Below are positions 35,513 to 46,201 of a stretch of 60,356 nucleotides of DNA, piece after piece (positions within the stretch are counted from its first letter, which is position 1; the number at the start of each line of letters is the position of its first letter). The notes below the pieces were generated by a model. The model was not told the origin of the DNA, did not search any database, and was given only the letters and a program-made list of their open reading frames with translations. The position numbers and the translations under genes were made by a program. This DNA is from Dimargaris cristalligena (Eukaryota > Kickxellomycota > Dimargaritomycetes > Dimargaritales > Dimargaritaceae): the NCBI GenBank assembly GCA_027576995.1, contig JANBQC010000096.1, positions 1 to 60,356 of the forward strand, in the 5' to 3' direction.

Positions 35513-38500
35513 GCCGGAACAGGTCGTCCGAAAATCTAATGGGCGGGGGTGTCCGGAGTAGGGCGGTTACACTAGACTGGCGAGATAAAATGAGAAGTCC
35601 GGAGCGATAAGAAACGGACCAACGTGGAACCAAGGGCTTGTCGCAAGGAATCGGGCACGGTATAGGAGGAATGTGTAACTACGGAGAAAACTGCGGGAAA
35701 CCAAAAAAAAAAGGTAGAGCACACTAATGGAAATACAGAGTAACGAAGACAAAAAGCCGGTACACCAGGCGGGTCACGAATAGACTAGAGGGAAAGGGGA
35801 GGTAAAAAACAGTGAATTGAGAATTCAGAAAAATAAGAGCAGCGAAAATGAGCTCGTAGGTAGAGTAAAACAACAGGGGCAATTGCCAATGCAATAAAGG
35901 CCGCACAGACTGGGTAATGTTGACCGGAAATAACGCCGGAGTGGAGAGATGGCCGGGGCTGGAGTTTGGAATAAAGACTTGGGAGTGAATGCTACGCTGG
36001 CAACAGAGCGGAGCAGAATAGTGCAATAGAAATAGGGGCGACGGCAAAAACCAAAAAAATGGTAGGGAGTACTAGGGAAGGAGCTGGACAGACCAAGAAA
36101 AAAAGAATAGAACTGCGGAGTGAACGACAGGAGGGGATAGGTACTCGCTTACGTAGATGATGGATTTCCGGAAAGACACAGAGAGAAAGAGGCCAAAGGG
36201 CAGCAACAGTGGTCAATCGGAAGGCGGTTGAGCAGCCCTGGATGACAATGGCAAGGACTCTACGGTAGGTGGAAGTTTAGGCGCCACCAATATAGGAGGA
36301 GTGCAATAGCAGAGGATGTGGACCAAAGGGAATCCAATAGCACAGGAAAATAGGTGCAGCAGGCAATAGACGAGGCGGTGGAACAGTTCGATTAGCACGA
36401 GGTTACTGTACGCAGCGCAATGGGTAACACATGTAAAGATAGGCGAGGCGGCAGGGGGCGAGTGGGGGGCCAGTGGCCTTATATACCCCGAGAGCCATGT
36501 AGTTAGTTGGTATATGCGCATATACAGATGGTGGTGGCACAGGCGGTAGTTAAGAAGGGAAGACGGCCACGCAGCCCCAACACAACTGCGGTGGTGGCCA
36601 CCAAATATCAGATGGTCGGGCACCTTTCTCAGACTGGTTTTGTTCTTGTCGCGTTGCGCGAGCCCCTTCCCCCTCTTCTCCCACCCACGTCCCTTATCTT
36701 ATCCATCAGTGGTTGTCTGGGCCGTGCACTTGTTTTTATCAAGGAATGGTATTCCATATTGTTGATCTTAACCTCCAACGCACAAGCGAGTATTCCGTTG
36801 GAGAGACAGTCACTGACAGCCCTCCTCCTCCTCTCCAAAACATCTCCACTATGCGGCTTGAGTGATAAAACAAGCTGCATCCTTGTTATACATGCCAAGT
36901 ATGGGTAAAGTTCCTTTCCCACTGGAAAATATATATCTATGAGACAAAGTAACAGTGGACTTTCCGGCGATCCTCTGATATCATTTTGCCATCTCTCTCC
37001 GCCCAATGCCCGAGTTTCAAGTTGCTCCTGGTTGGATGATGCGTGGCCAGGCCAGGCAGTTAGGGCCGGAAATCATGTCACACGAAGTTGGACATTTGGC
37101 AAAAGGGAATTAGGAATTATTTTAGTGGGCCCCTCTCTGAGGCCAATGGGCACGAGGAGACATGATAGGCAACGGCCCCTTCTTAACCCACCATCAGTCC
37201 CCGAGAAAAGGGGGTGCCAATATTAACAGGGAGTGCATGTCATCACCAAATGGATGGCTTTGTATATATGTAGTTGGGGAAACACCAGCCGGGTGGGTGG
37301 GTGGGGTGTACACGGGGGAGGGGAAATGGGATGGGGCGGCGGAGGGTCCGACTGACTATGGTTGAGTAGCTGGAATCCACCAGCTGACCCCAGTGCCACT
37401 ATACCGATGGTCGGACAACTCATCGTACCAGTAAATAATAATCATAATAATATCCATGTCGTCATGCCGTACAGTGGTGACCGAATATTAACCCTGTCTA
37501 TACTGGTACCCATAGTTTGTCCATAAACAGGCAACCTCAGAAACATACCGAATCTCCGGATTTTCACTGAACCCATTTTCCCCCAATGATCGTGGGGGGG
37601 GGAGGGAGGGTAGAAGGATTGGATTTATCAAAAGACCCATTTAATCTGGGGAGTGCAAACCATCAAGGGGTGCAGTCAGGGATTCCCGCCTGTACAGAAC
37701 AATACGTGTGAATTAGAGTGAATCGATGAAAATAGAGGCGCAGATGACAGTTTTGAGCCTACCAAGCAGGGTTCGATAAGGGGGGTCCCTCAATAGAACG
37801 GAGGAAAGTCCGCGTATTTAAGAACTCCTCAAATCTAAATTACTTTAATATTCAATGAACCGCGTGGGCCCATCTTAACTGGGCAGGGTATTGAGTAAAT
37901 CTTAAACCGCCATGATTCCTTTAAGGCAATGGCTGTAGATTGCCCGCATATAGATCCCCGGCCTACCGACCCTAGTCGCCTGCACCTGTAAAGCTTTACC
38001 TATCCCTATAGGTTTTAAATAGGGCCCAATATAATTCTTGAGGGTCAAGGGCTCTTATGAAATGTCGACTTCCTACACAATGATTTTGAACTGAACGATA
38101 AAATTACATCAGGGGTGTGGGTAGAGTCCTTTTACGATAATAACATTATAGTAGCAAGGAAATTAGGGTATCTCACTGACTGTAGACTCCACCAGCGGTA
38201 CAGTCATGATCTCAACTTGGTTGCTCAATTGTTTGAGGGCGGAGAAGTGGTCATACGATAGGTTGTTTGTGTAAACCATTCATTATTGCATGCCCCAGTA
38301 CTATACGTAGAGGTGATATTCAGGTTATAGGTCACATCCTGAGAATTAAATCCCAATCTGATGGTCATACTCAGCTAACCAGTCCCGCTAGAAGATAGTC
38401 TAGCTGATCGAGAAAATGATCTAATAAAATGCCCCTGAATATAAGCACCACCCTCCGAATTTCCGGGAACAAGTATATTCATTAGGAGATCATGTCTGGT

Positions 38501-39025
38501 ATACGTCCACAGAGGAAACTATTGCCAACCAAGTTGTTTTAGATCCCATTTAAGATGAAGTACGTTACTTCCCGGATCACGGCAAGGTCCTGGCTAACAG
38601 GCTTGCGTTGGGCCAAACTGAATTAATACAGGTTTTATTTGTATAACTAGACGCGGATCCCTCGGAATGTTGTTAAATACGACGACTGTCTACTCGTATA
38701 ATGTGGGAATATATATACAAAATAAAATACAAGTGAGGAAGATAATGGGGAAGGTCCGTTCCTCCTGAAATAAACGACGAATCAGGTAGAAATCTGGTTT
38801 TGATCTCTAGTGCTGAGATCAATGGCGGGGTTGATTAAGTCCATTTACCTGGATAGGTGCCAGGAACATTATGTCAAATTTGGGTTTATTTTTTATTTCT
38901 GAGCTACATGAGGCATGTGCAAATGGTATACCGAAGATATTCCAATACATAATTAGCCCAATTGACTTGTCTAAGCGTAATCAATGAAGCCGGATTCGGG
39001 TGTGGACTTGGAAGTATCCAGTTAA
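35513..39025. other. 3.5 kb non-coding stretch upstream of PFKFB
   Basis: 35.5-36.6 kb is purine-rich on the plus strand (a pyrimidine-rich PFKFB leader on minus). Frames there, including the 133-codon plus frame at 36507-36908, have biased composition and match no family. 37.4-39.0 kb shows no structure I can name. Confidence 0.45.
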
Positions 39026-39168
39026 ATATGGGAGAGGTTCATTCAGGCTGTATAACGAAACATCCATTGGATGAGGTCAATATTACTGGTTAAAAGCTAC
39101 TCTCACATATATTCACCAATACACGTATTATGTAAAACCTTATACAGCTGGTTTGAATTTCACCCATG
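39026..39168 (+). mobile_element. MITE-like inverted-repeat element, copy B (143 bp)
   Basis: Starts ATATGGGAGAGGTTCATTCA and ends with TTTGAATTTCACCCATGT. It carries GGCTGTATAACGAAACATCC and GATGAGGTCAATATTACTGG, matching copy C at 54794. It lies upstream of the peroxiredoxin-like gene, in the opposite orientation to copy D beyond it. Confidence 0.75.
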
Positions 39169-40292
39169 TTGGAAGACAGGGTAGCCCTAATTGCCACCGC
39201 TGGCCAATCTACACATATTGCCTGACAATGATGACAGCCACGTCACTTCCGTTCGCCTGATAATCTTTTCTAGGACACATGTCCCCTCTGTATTTTATTG
39301 CTGCAGCATCGAGTCATCTACAACTCAACCTAAAGGATGTATACATTATTTCGACCAGCACCCCCCCCCCCACCCCGCACAAAACTAAATCGCCTAGACT
39401 TGTTAGATTGTCCATTAGATTCAGGGCTCCATTCAACTGATCTACTTATTGCCCAAATTTTTACTCCAATCTTTTCTTGCGAGGCCGGCGTGACCCATCA
39501 CCCGACCTCTGGAAAATTACCATGCATGAAACCAACCGTGGACAGTTGCCGGGGTCCAGGTATATTGGCCAATATGTGTTAAATAATAATCTGGCCGGCC
39601 GAGCCTCCCCATTTGGAAGGGGGTTAGAGTTGACCAGTAACTGCAAATTCAGTGCAAAAAGAGTCACATTTCCACCAGCACGCGATGACGAAACCCACTC
39701 GGCAGTGGTTCTATTCCACTAGGTTTACCCACGTGAAGTGGGTGGTAGATGTCGCCACCCAATTGCCGCCCATGATCTAATCAAACACACCCGGATCCAT
39801 AAATTTTTTACATTCGAGTATACAGGATCGGTTCAAGCCAGCTAAACACCGTGATATTTATTTGCTGGGCTGAGGCTTACCAGCGACAAGTAAATACATC
39901 ATCTTTACTCCGCTTGAACCTTCATAGAGTTACAGTAAACCTTACTCGTATCGTTTTAGTCGAGCAGCTCGTGAATGGCCTGTCATTACATAGATTAGGG
40001 ATGCAAACCCCTTTTGAAAAAGCGATACATCGAATGAGGCAATAAGTTCGACAAATTTAGCTTAATTCGGCTAGTCGTATAAATATACCGCGTGTTGGAC
40101 AAGAAAATAACGCCTTCGGATTTATTTAACTACTCATTGGAAAATATAAACGTGCCGAGTTGTTTATGTTCCCCGTTTGAATACCTGACCAAACGATTTA
40201 CACACCTATAGTTTATAGTCAGCTTGGATCAAACGGATGGTGAGTGACAATATCTGGGACCTATGCCCAGTCCTCAATTCAAGTCCTGGTTG
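39169..40292. other. Intergenic between element B and the Prx-like gene
   Basis: No gene seen. A poly-C run lies at about 39360-39371. Confidence 0.5.
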
Positions 40293-40967
40293 CTATGGGT
40301 GCGAGTCAGCCGTTTCCATCCCGTCCGTATAATCGCCCATTGAGTTGTTCTTGTACTTCTTTAACGTATTCACATATCGAGTGTTTGTAATGGACACGTC
40401 ACATTGCTCTGCCACTATCCACTGCACAACCCCCCGGTTGGCCAGCAGCACAAAGCGCCGGGCCCGGGTATCACCTAAAATATCCGTGGCGTCAAATGTC
40501 AACCCCAGTTTGCCGACCAAAGTGGCTTGGGGATCGGCGATACCTACCATATGGCCGGTCGCTTTCATATCATCGAGCCACGCCCGCATAACATAGCGGT
40601 CATTAACGGACACGCAAGCCAGCTGGTCTATTCCGTGACTATGCAGGGTCAATAAGCCTTTTAAATATTCCGGCACAAACCAATGGGTACAGCTGGGATT
40701 AAAGGCCCCCACAGCCCCCAGTAGCAATACTTTGCCCCGGTCCTTGAAGTAGTCAAACGCCAGTACCGCATCGGCCGATTCGGTAGGTTGTATTGGTACA
40801 TTGGGGAGATCCTGACCGGGTTGAATGGTTCTCGATTTCGGTAAAGACCATGATGGGGATGGGGATTCAGGGGGCAATGGACCGCCGGAGGGAGCGGAGC
40901 GGGTCGATTGTAGACGGGTGCTGAAGAACCCCCTTCTTCCAGGCTTCAGCTTGCGAAAAATACTCAT
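40293..40967 (-). CDS. Peroxiredoxin-5-like protein with altered active-site motif (224 aa)
   Basis: Single exon. The N-terminus (MSIFRKLKPGRRGFFSTRLQ) is basic and hydroxylated, a likely mitochondrial presequence, followed by a Ser/Pro linker to ~60. The Prx5 fold follows: GKVLLLGAVGAFNPSCTHWFVPEYL, CVSVNDRYVMRAWL, IADPQATLVGKLGL, RARRFVLLANRGVVQWIVAEQ. Family members reduce peroxides through a Cys in the motif PGAFTPxC. Here the Cys is kept but the motif reads VGAFNPSC, so the usual Pro and Thr are Val and Asn. The downstream Arg (RRF) is kept. A second Cys lies in AEQCDV. Activity may be lost or changed. The C-terminal ~25 residues (SMGDYTDGMETADSHP) are extra. Confidence 0.85.
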   Translation of the reverse strand: MSIFRKLKPGRRGFFSTRLQSTRSAPSGGPLPPESPSPSWSLPKSRTIQPGQDLPNVPIQPTESADAVLAFDYFKDRGKVLLLGAVGAFNPSCTHWFVPEYLKGLLTLHSHGIDQLACVSVNDRYVMRAWLDDMKATGHMVGIADPQATLVGKLGLTFDATDILGDTRARRFVLLANRGVVQWIVAEQCDVSITNTRYVNTLKKYKNNSMGDYTDGMETADSHP

Positions 40968-42111
40968 TTTGAAAAATAAGACATAAAGGAATATGTAAGT
41001 AGAGAACGTAGACCTTTCAACGCTGCTTGGCGATATCGGACAACCATTGTTTGGCTATGGAGGCTATTGAATTGCTTCTCATTTAGGACTAAAGTAAATT
41101 CCAACGCTTCATGTCGTATGTGGCGCTGAACACAGTACTGCAAAAAGAAAAAATCCTAGACTGAATGGGAGATTTCTCTGGGAATTAATTGGCAGTCTTT
41201 ATAATGCTACGTGTATAGAGCGATGAGAGATATTTATAATTTTAATATTTAGGGGCAAGAGAGAGGAAACCTCCTAGAATCAGTAGAGGGAATGGGGGTG
41301 CTTGTATACAGTAAAAACAGCATCTGTAGGACGTCGTTGTTGGGGGTTCCTGGCCTACTCATAACAATACCGAAAAGTAATGATTTGCACTTAATAATTT
41401 CATGATTTCATTTGGCTTAATTCTATAAAGCGGGGTCAAACTACCTCGATTTTGTATACCTTGCAGTATGACAAATACATTATCAATTAGAATAATAAAT
41501 GTAGCGTTGCATAATCCCACCTAATAGGACCCCCATATCTTCCCTCACCTCAGATTCTGGGAACAAGTATCCACCGTATCCGGATCGGCGGGGTAGCCGA
41601 AACAGGAGGGGACATAATGAGTTACCGCTACTTCATTCATAGGTATAATTTTCTTGGGTATTATATACCGGGGCAGAATAGTTTCGATAAATTGAGTGGT
41701 GCCAAGGCATGTGGGGTTGCTAGGATGCCTGTGCTGCCAGTGGTCGCAAGGGAATAGCGATTGCATGGACGAGTGGAAGGTTCGATAAGTGTAGTGTGGA
41801 GACGATCGGCCCGAGTGTGAATAGTATATATGTCGAGGAGTCCACACGAGCTGCTTCGGATTGCGAACATGTATGTGAGGGTGGAAGCTCGGGTTTAGTG
41901 GCGTAGGATGATGCAGAGGGAAATACCAAAATAGCCCATAGAGGTGTTGGTCGGAATAGCACCCAATAGCTTCAGGCTACTTTTGACGCTCGGCGGTGTC
42001 TCTCTGTGTAACACTGTTTATGAACCAGCCAAGCGAGGTCCAAGGGGGGGGGTGATGGATGAGTTATGCCGGGTTGGAGATTATGCTTATTTATTGATTA
42101 TAGTCTGGAAA
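40968..42111. other. Intergenic left of element D
   Basis: AT-rich, no gene seen. Short minus frames at 41545-41962 lack any family signal. Confidence 0.45.
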
Positions 42112-42255
42112 ATATGGGTAAAATTCGGTCCAGTTGTATAATGTTTTAAATGATACATGTAGAGGAACATAGACGGGGTATTCATTTGCAACCAGCAGTG
42201 ATTGCCTCATCTTACGGATAGTTTGTTATACAGGCAGGTTGAACCTCTCCCATAT
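42112..42255 (-). mobile_element. MITE-like inverted-repeat element, copy D (144 bp)
   Basis: Starts ATATGGGTAAAATTCGGTCC and ends GGTTGAACCTCTCCCATAT. The core on minus reads GATGAGGCAATCACTGCTGG. It is the most diverged of the four copies in the centre but has the same length and ends. It lies beyond the peroxiredoxin-like gene, inverted relative to copy B. Confidence 0.65.
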
Positions 42256-42786
42256 TAAGGACGAAGCTATCGAGTCTTCATCGCGGTCAGGGGGTTAGGT
42301 ATATTGGCATAATAATCTGGGTATAGTTCAGAACAGTGGGCCCATGCGTTGCATAATATCACTTTGGGAGTGTAGGCAGGTCGCATATTTTCAATTGGTT
42401 CAGCCTGACCAACCAAACATATTACAAAGGTATGGTACGGAAGAAATTCGACCAAAGTTTATAATAAATGCTTCCCTTCCAGCCCCCAGATATTGGCTGC
42501 ACGAAATTAATCAAGGCGGTGCCGCTTGCACCAGGTAAAAACCCTTTTGAATATCTTAGGGATCAAAATTATCTATAGTGGTTTATTATAATAGCCATAG
42601 CGGAATTATTGACGTTTGGCCTATATCAAGAGGAAATCATATTAAAATATAATTTAACAGTATAGTTTCAACCGCAGGCAAAGTGGCGAGCGTAACCAGG
42701 GATTGGCCGCCAGGTGTTTGGATCGCTATGGCTACGCCTTCCCCTTTGCTGCCAAAATGATGTACTTAGTTACCAGTTTAACTTAG
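42256..42786. other. Intergenic right of element D
   Basis: Nothing recognisable; 3' region of the PXA gene. Confidence 0.45.
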
Positions 42787-45024
42787 TCAAGGCGAAGCGT
42801 TGGCGGGGCCGGAATCTTCGCCCACCAACTCTGGAAACACCCTACCCACCAAGAAATCTATCGTATTGAAAGCCAAATGCCTATTAATGCTCTGGGAGTG
42901 AAGGGGGTCCAGTAAGAGGCGAGCCGCTGCATAGTCGCCTTGCTCTCCGCCGGGGACCAAACGGCGTAAAACACCTAGAGAGAGGTGCATATTAGGGGAT
43001 TCAGGTCAATTTAAGAAAATAATATAATATAGGTCCACTCGAGTTAGACTAGGTAATTTGGACTATAAAGAAACCGAAATCACCCTAGACAAGGCCCACG
43101 GACTCTAGCCGTAAAGCGAACGGTATGCGGTGGATAGAGAAATTGCAAAAACCTCTTCGCAGTTTACGTGGAACCGGACTTTGTGGTACACATGAGCCCA
43201 TAACCAGGGATGAAATCCTTCCCCCCTGTTAGATGGACGAAGCCCGTCGGTCAGACACTTACCTGGCATCACCGCATCCAGTAAAATTTCGGCATCATGG
43301 CGTAGGCGAATCCGTTCTGTATCTGTTTTGACGGGTCGGTCGCGTTGAAAGTGGCCGTTGGGCCAGAGCGACCTTCTCAGGTCGTCCACCAACCCTGCTA
43401 ATTTGCGTTCACTCAGCGCATCGGCCAGTTGGTCTTCGATGAATTTATCTGTCGCCGCCCCGGCCAGTTGATCGGCCAAGGGCAATACGTAATACCGCAA
43501 GTGGGCCAGCAACCAGCCCTGGGACTGGGATAAACACAGGCATTCGTCCACGAGTTCGATTAAAGAGCGGGCGTAGTAGCCCCTTCGCCGGGGCTGGGAC
43601 CCGGATTTACCCAGATGCGGGTACCGTTCAGAAGGGGTGATGCCTTCCCCCGCAAGAGTATGGGCGGAAACGGAAAACGTATAAACGGAAACAAAATGGG
43701 CCAGGACGGCCCACAGTTGGAATGCGCCCAAGTAGATTGCGTAGGCCAATAGACTGAGCCACCCCGCAATACGGGTGAACCAGCCGGTCGCCCGTTGCCA
43801 AAAGGTGATTTGGCTGGCTTTTGGTGGCACGAAGCGACGGACCGGCTCCTTGGTTAGGCCATGCCGAGAACGAACGGACCGGGTGGAGGTGGGGCGGGTT
43901 TGCCTAGCCCTCGAGCTAGGACGAGTGGGGACCACTGCTGGCTGTTGGGGTGGTTTGATACTGGTATTTTGGGCCTCTTGTAGTAACTCTTCAACTGTAG
44001 ACGGGCCGGGCAGCGCGGATTTCGACCTGTCCCCCATTATTCCACCAGATACCGTCACATCTACCGTGTCAAGAGGGTTGTGCCCATAGGTGCCCACCGG
44101 TAGACCTGGGTACCGTTTGCGCCAGGCCTCTAACGCCACTGTGGATTTCAGCCGTCCGGACCAATTCCCCTGGGCGTCCAGAGCTTTAATCGAGTCCGGC
44201 CTACCTTCCGCTATACATTGGTTGATGACCAATTCATGCCAAGTGGAAGGGTCGCTAAACCCCTCCACAATGGGTTTCCAAACCAAATCGGTGAGTATTT
44301 CCCGGACGAAATAGCGTACGCAGGGAGTTTCGTAGTCCCGGGCCGGCAGGAGAAGGGGTAATAACCGGTCGGTTAATCGCCGAAAGTAGCGGACCTCGGT
44401 CAAGGGTAAACGCAGGGCGGGGTGGGGTTGGACCTGGTGGAATAAGTCCTCAAACTCGAGCAAACCCCCACCGTAAACCGTTCCCACTTTGGCCATACAT
44501 TGGCGATAGTCGCGGAAATGGGCCCGCCAGAGCCGGGGGTAGTCGACCAGTAGCAATGTGGGCCAGTTGAGCCGTTCCAAACGAGTGTGGATGGTTTGGA
44601 CGGCGTCGTGGAGAACGTGTTGGATTTCGAGGGCGAATTGGGGATCATTGGTAAAGTCGTGGTACCAGGTGTAGAGGAAATCCCGCAGGACCAAGTTGAG
44701 AGTGGCTTGGATGGACCGGCTTAGGACGGGGTGTGAAGGAAGGAGAGGAGGGAGGGGTTTAGGCTCCTCCACAGAGTTGGCCATGGCCCAAGGCGGTGGC
44801 TGATGTGTACGGGTGGAAATGAACTGGGGGTGGGTTGGACCTACGGTACTGCCCGGAAGGCGAGGCAAGTAGACCAATGGTCTACAGTTGAGATGGAGGA
44901 AATAGAGGGCGGCGGTTTGGAGTCGGTGGAATGTACAAGGTGGAAAAATAGGTAAATAAAAATAAAGCGGAGCTATTAAAGTGAATAGTAGAGCATGGTT
45001 GCATGGAATGGGCAGGAATGACAA
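42787..45024 (-). CDS. PXA and Nexin_C domain protein (649 aa, or 569 from the inner start)
   Basis: Two exons: 45024-43263 and 42974-42787 (GT..AG intron of 288 bp, phase consistent). The PXA domain begins SIQATLNLVLRDFLYTWYHD, continues to about the DYETPCVRYFVREILTDLVW segment, and is followed by a Ser/Arg/Thr-rich linker. A hydrophobic stretch (RIAGWLSLLAYAIYLGAFQL) lies mid-protein. The end (LRRLVPGG..., NRHLAFNTIDFLVGRVFPEL) matches the Nexin_C region of sorting nexins. No PX or RGS domain is seen, unlike Mdm1 or SNX13/14/25. Relatives tether ER, vacuole or endosome membranes. Start at 45024 adds a hydrophobic segment (ALLFTLIAPLYFYLPIF); the inner ATG at 44784 (MANSVEEPKPLPP) is equally plausible. 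Confidence 0.85.
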
Positions 45025-46015
45025 CCATAGAACTTTCCAGTGCTGTAACTCGTTTTGTAATATATGATATACTGATAAAATGACCTAATAATAAATGGGC
45101 TGGTTATTATCCTACTTTATTCGTTTCTGTGCTTTCAGTCAACGAGCTCCTCTGGAGCCTCATGGAGGAATTCAATGGCAGCAGCTTTTCCTATTTTAGC
45201 TTAACGAAACTGAATTGTTGGTCAGTAAGTCGAACGTTGTGTATTCAGGACGGATAAATAGGCCCCAGTGGTAGTCGAATGCCATAAAAATATATGCACG
45301 GGGTTAGTTCATCCCCTTTGCTCAAGCGTATCAAAGGCAGCCAAATAAGCTACTGGTCTGCTCTTTTTCCTTATTAAATTTTCTATTGACCCCAATTAAC
45401 TAACATGTAAATCTTTATTTTTGGGGATTGTAGAGTATATAAAGGTAGCAAAATAGAAGGGGGAAAGCCGCCTGAGACTAATCCCAGGAGGTGCTATGTA
45501 GGGCCAACATGTGGCTACAGGGGGTCCTAATTGGTATTGAAAGTAGATAGATAACCTTGACAGAGCATTTATATTAGAATGTTAAAGGAAAGTTATTAGT
45601 TGGGGAATTTTACAAAAATGAACAAGAGCCTCGAAAAACACTATAACCAAAGGTAGTTGGCGATTAGTTTTTGTATCGGAAAAACAAATTGGGAATAGTA
45701 GCGGTCACATACTCAGGTCAATTTGGGGGACATATAACCCTAAGTCACATGTATAGGGGGGAGGTCAATAAACATGTCAAGCGGGAAGATAAGGCATTGA
45801 ATGGAAATAATCGCATTGAGAAATGGTGACAATATAGATACCGCTACTAGACTAATGTAGGCTGTGGTATAACTCGAAAGACGGGAATTTCGACCTCCCG
45901 AGTTTCGCTCACACCACCCAAAACCCTGGTGCGGGGGGAGATAGTCGATTAAGAAAAATTACAGGCTATTTACTAAATAGCGACAAACTGTATTAGTTTA
46001 GAACCACTTAGCGTT
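45025..46015. other. Intergenic, about 1 kb
   Basis: AT-rich; no feature seen apart from the PXA gene leader near 45025-45100. Confidence 0.5.
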
Positions 46016-46201
46016 CTAGGTGAGCCAAATTTGACTTCCATTGTCGCTGGGACGGTTGAAGCCCGTGGCGGGTGTGTTGGTGACGGCTACAATATTGGGC
46101 ATCGAAGGATCTGACTTGGGAATGGGGATCGCTGACACCTCAAGGGTAGTCCGCAAGATCATAACCAAACAAAATGAGACTAGCAACCGGATAGAGGTCA
46201 T
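46016..46201 (-). CDS. Candidate small secreted peptide (61 aa)
   Basis: Single-exon frame starting MTSIRLLVSFCLVMILRTTL, a signal-peptide-like start with cleavage expected after EVSA (residue 24). The ~37-residue remainder begins IPIPKSDPSMPNIVAV and ends NGSQIWLT. It is rich in Pro, Asn, Ser and Thr, with a single Lys and no Cys. No family recognised. A TA run 156-184 bp upstream and a nearby CAGTTTTAGCC match the layout before the cationic peptide gene at 22878. Confidence 0.45.
   Translation of the reverse strand: MTSIRLLVSFCLVMILRTTLEVSAIPIPKSDPSMPNIVAVTNTPATGFNRPSDNGSQIWLT

Noticed and set aside
36507..36908. 133-codon plus-strand frame
   Set aside because: No domain, antisense to the presumed PFKFB leader, and no splice or promoter support.
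37740..37830. GGTTCGAT-type motif near 37770 as a tRNA B-box
   Set aside because: No A-box at the right distance and no foldable acceptor or anticodon arm around it.
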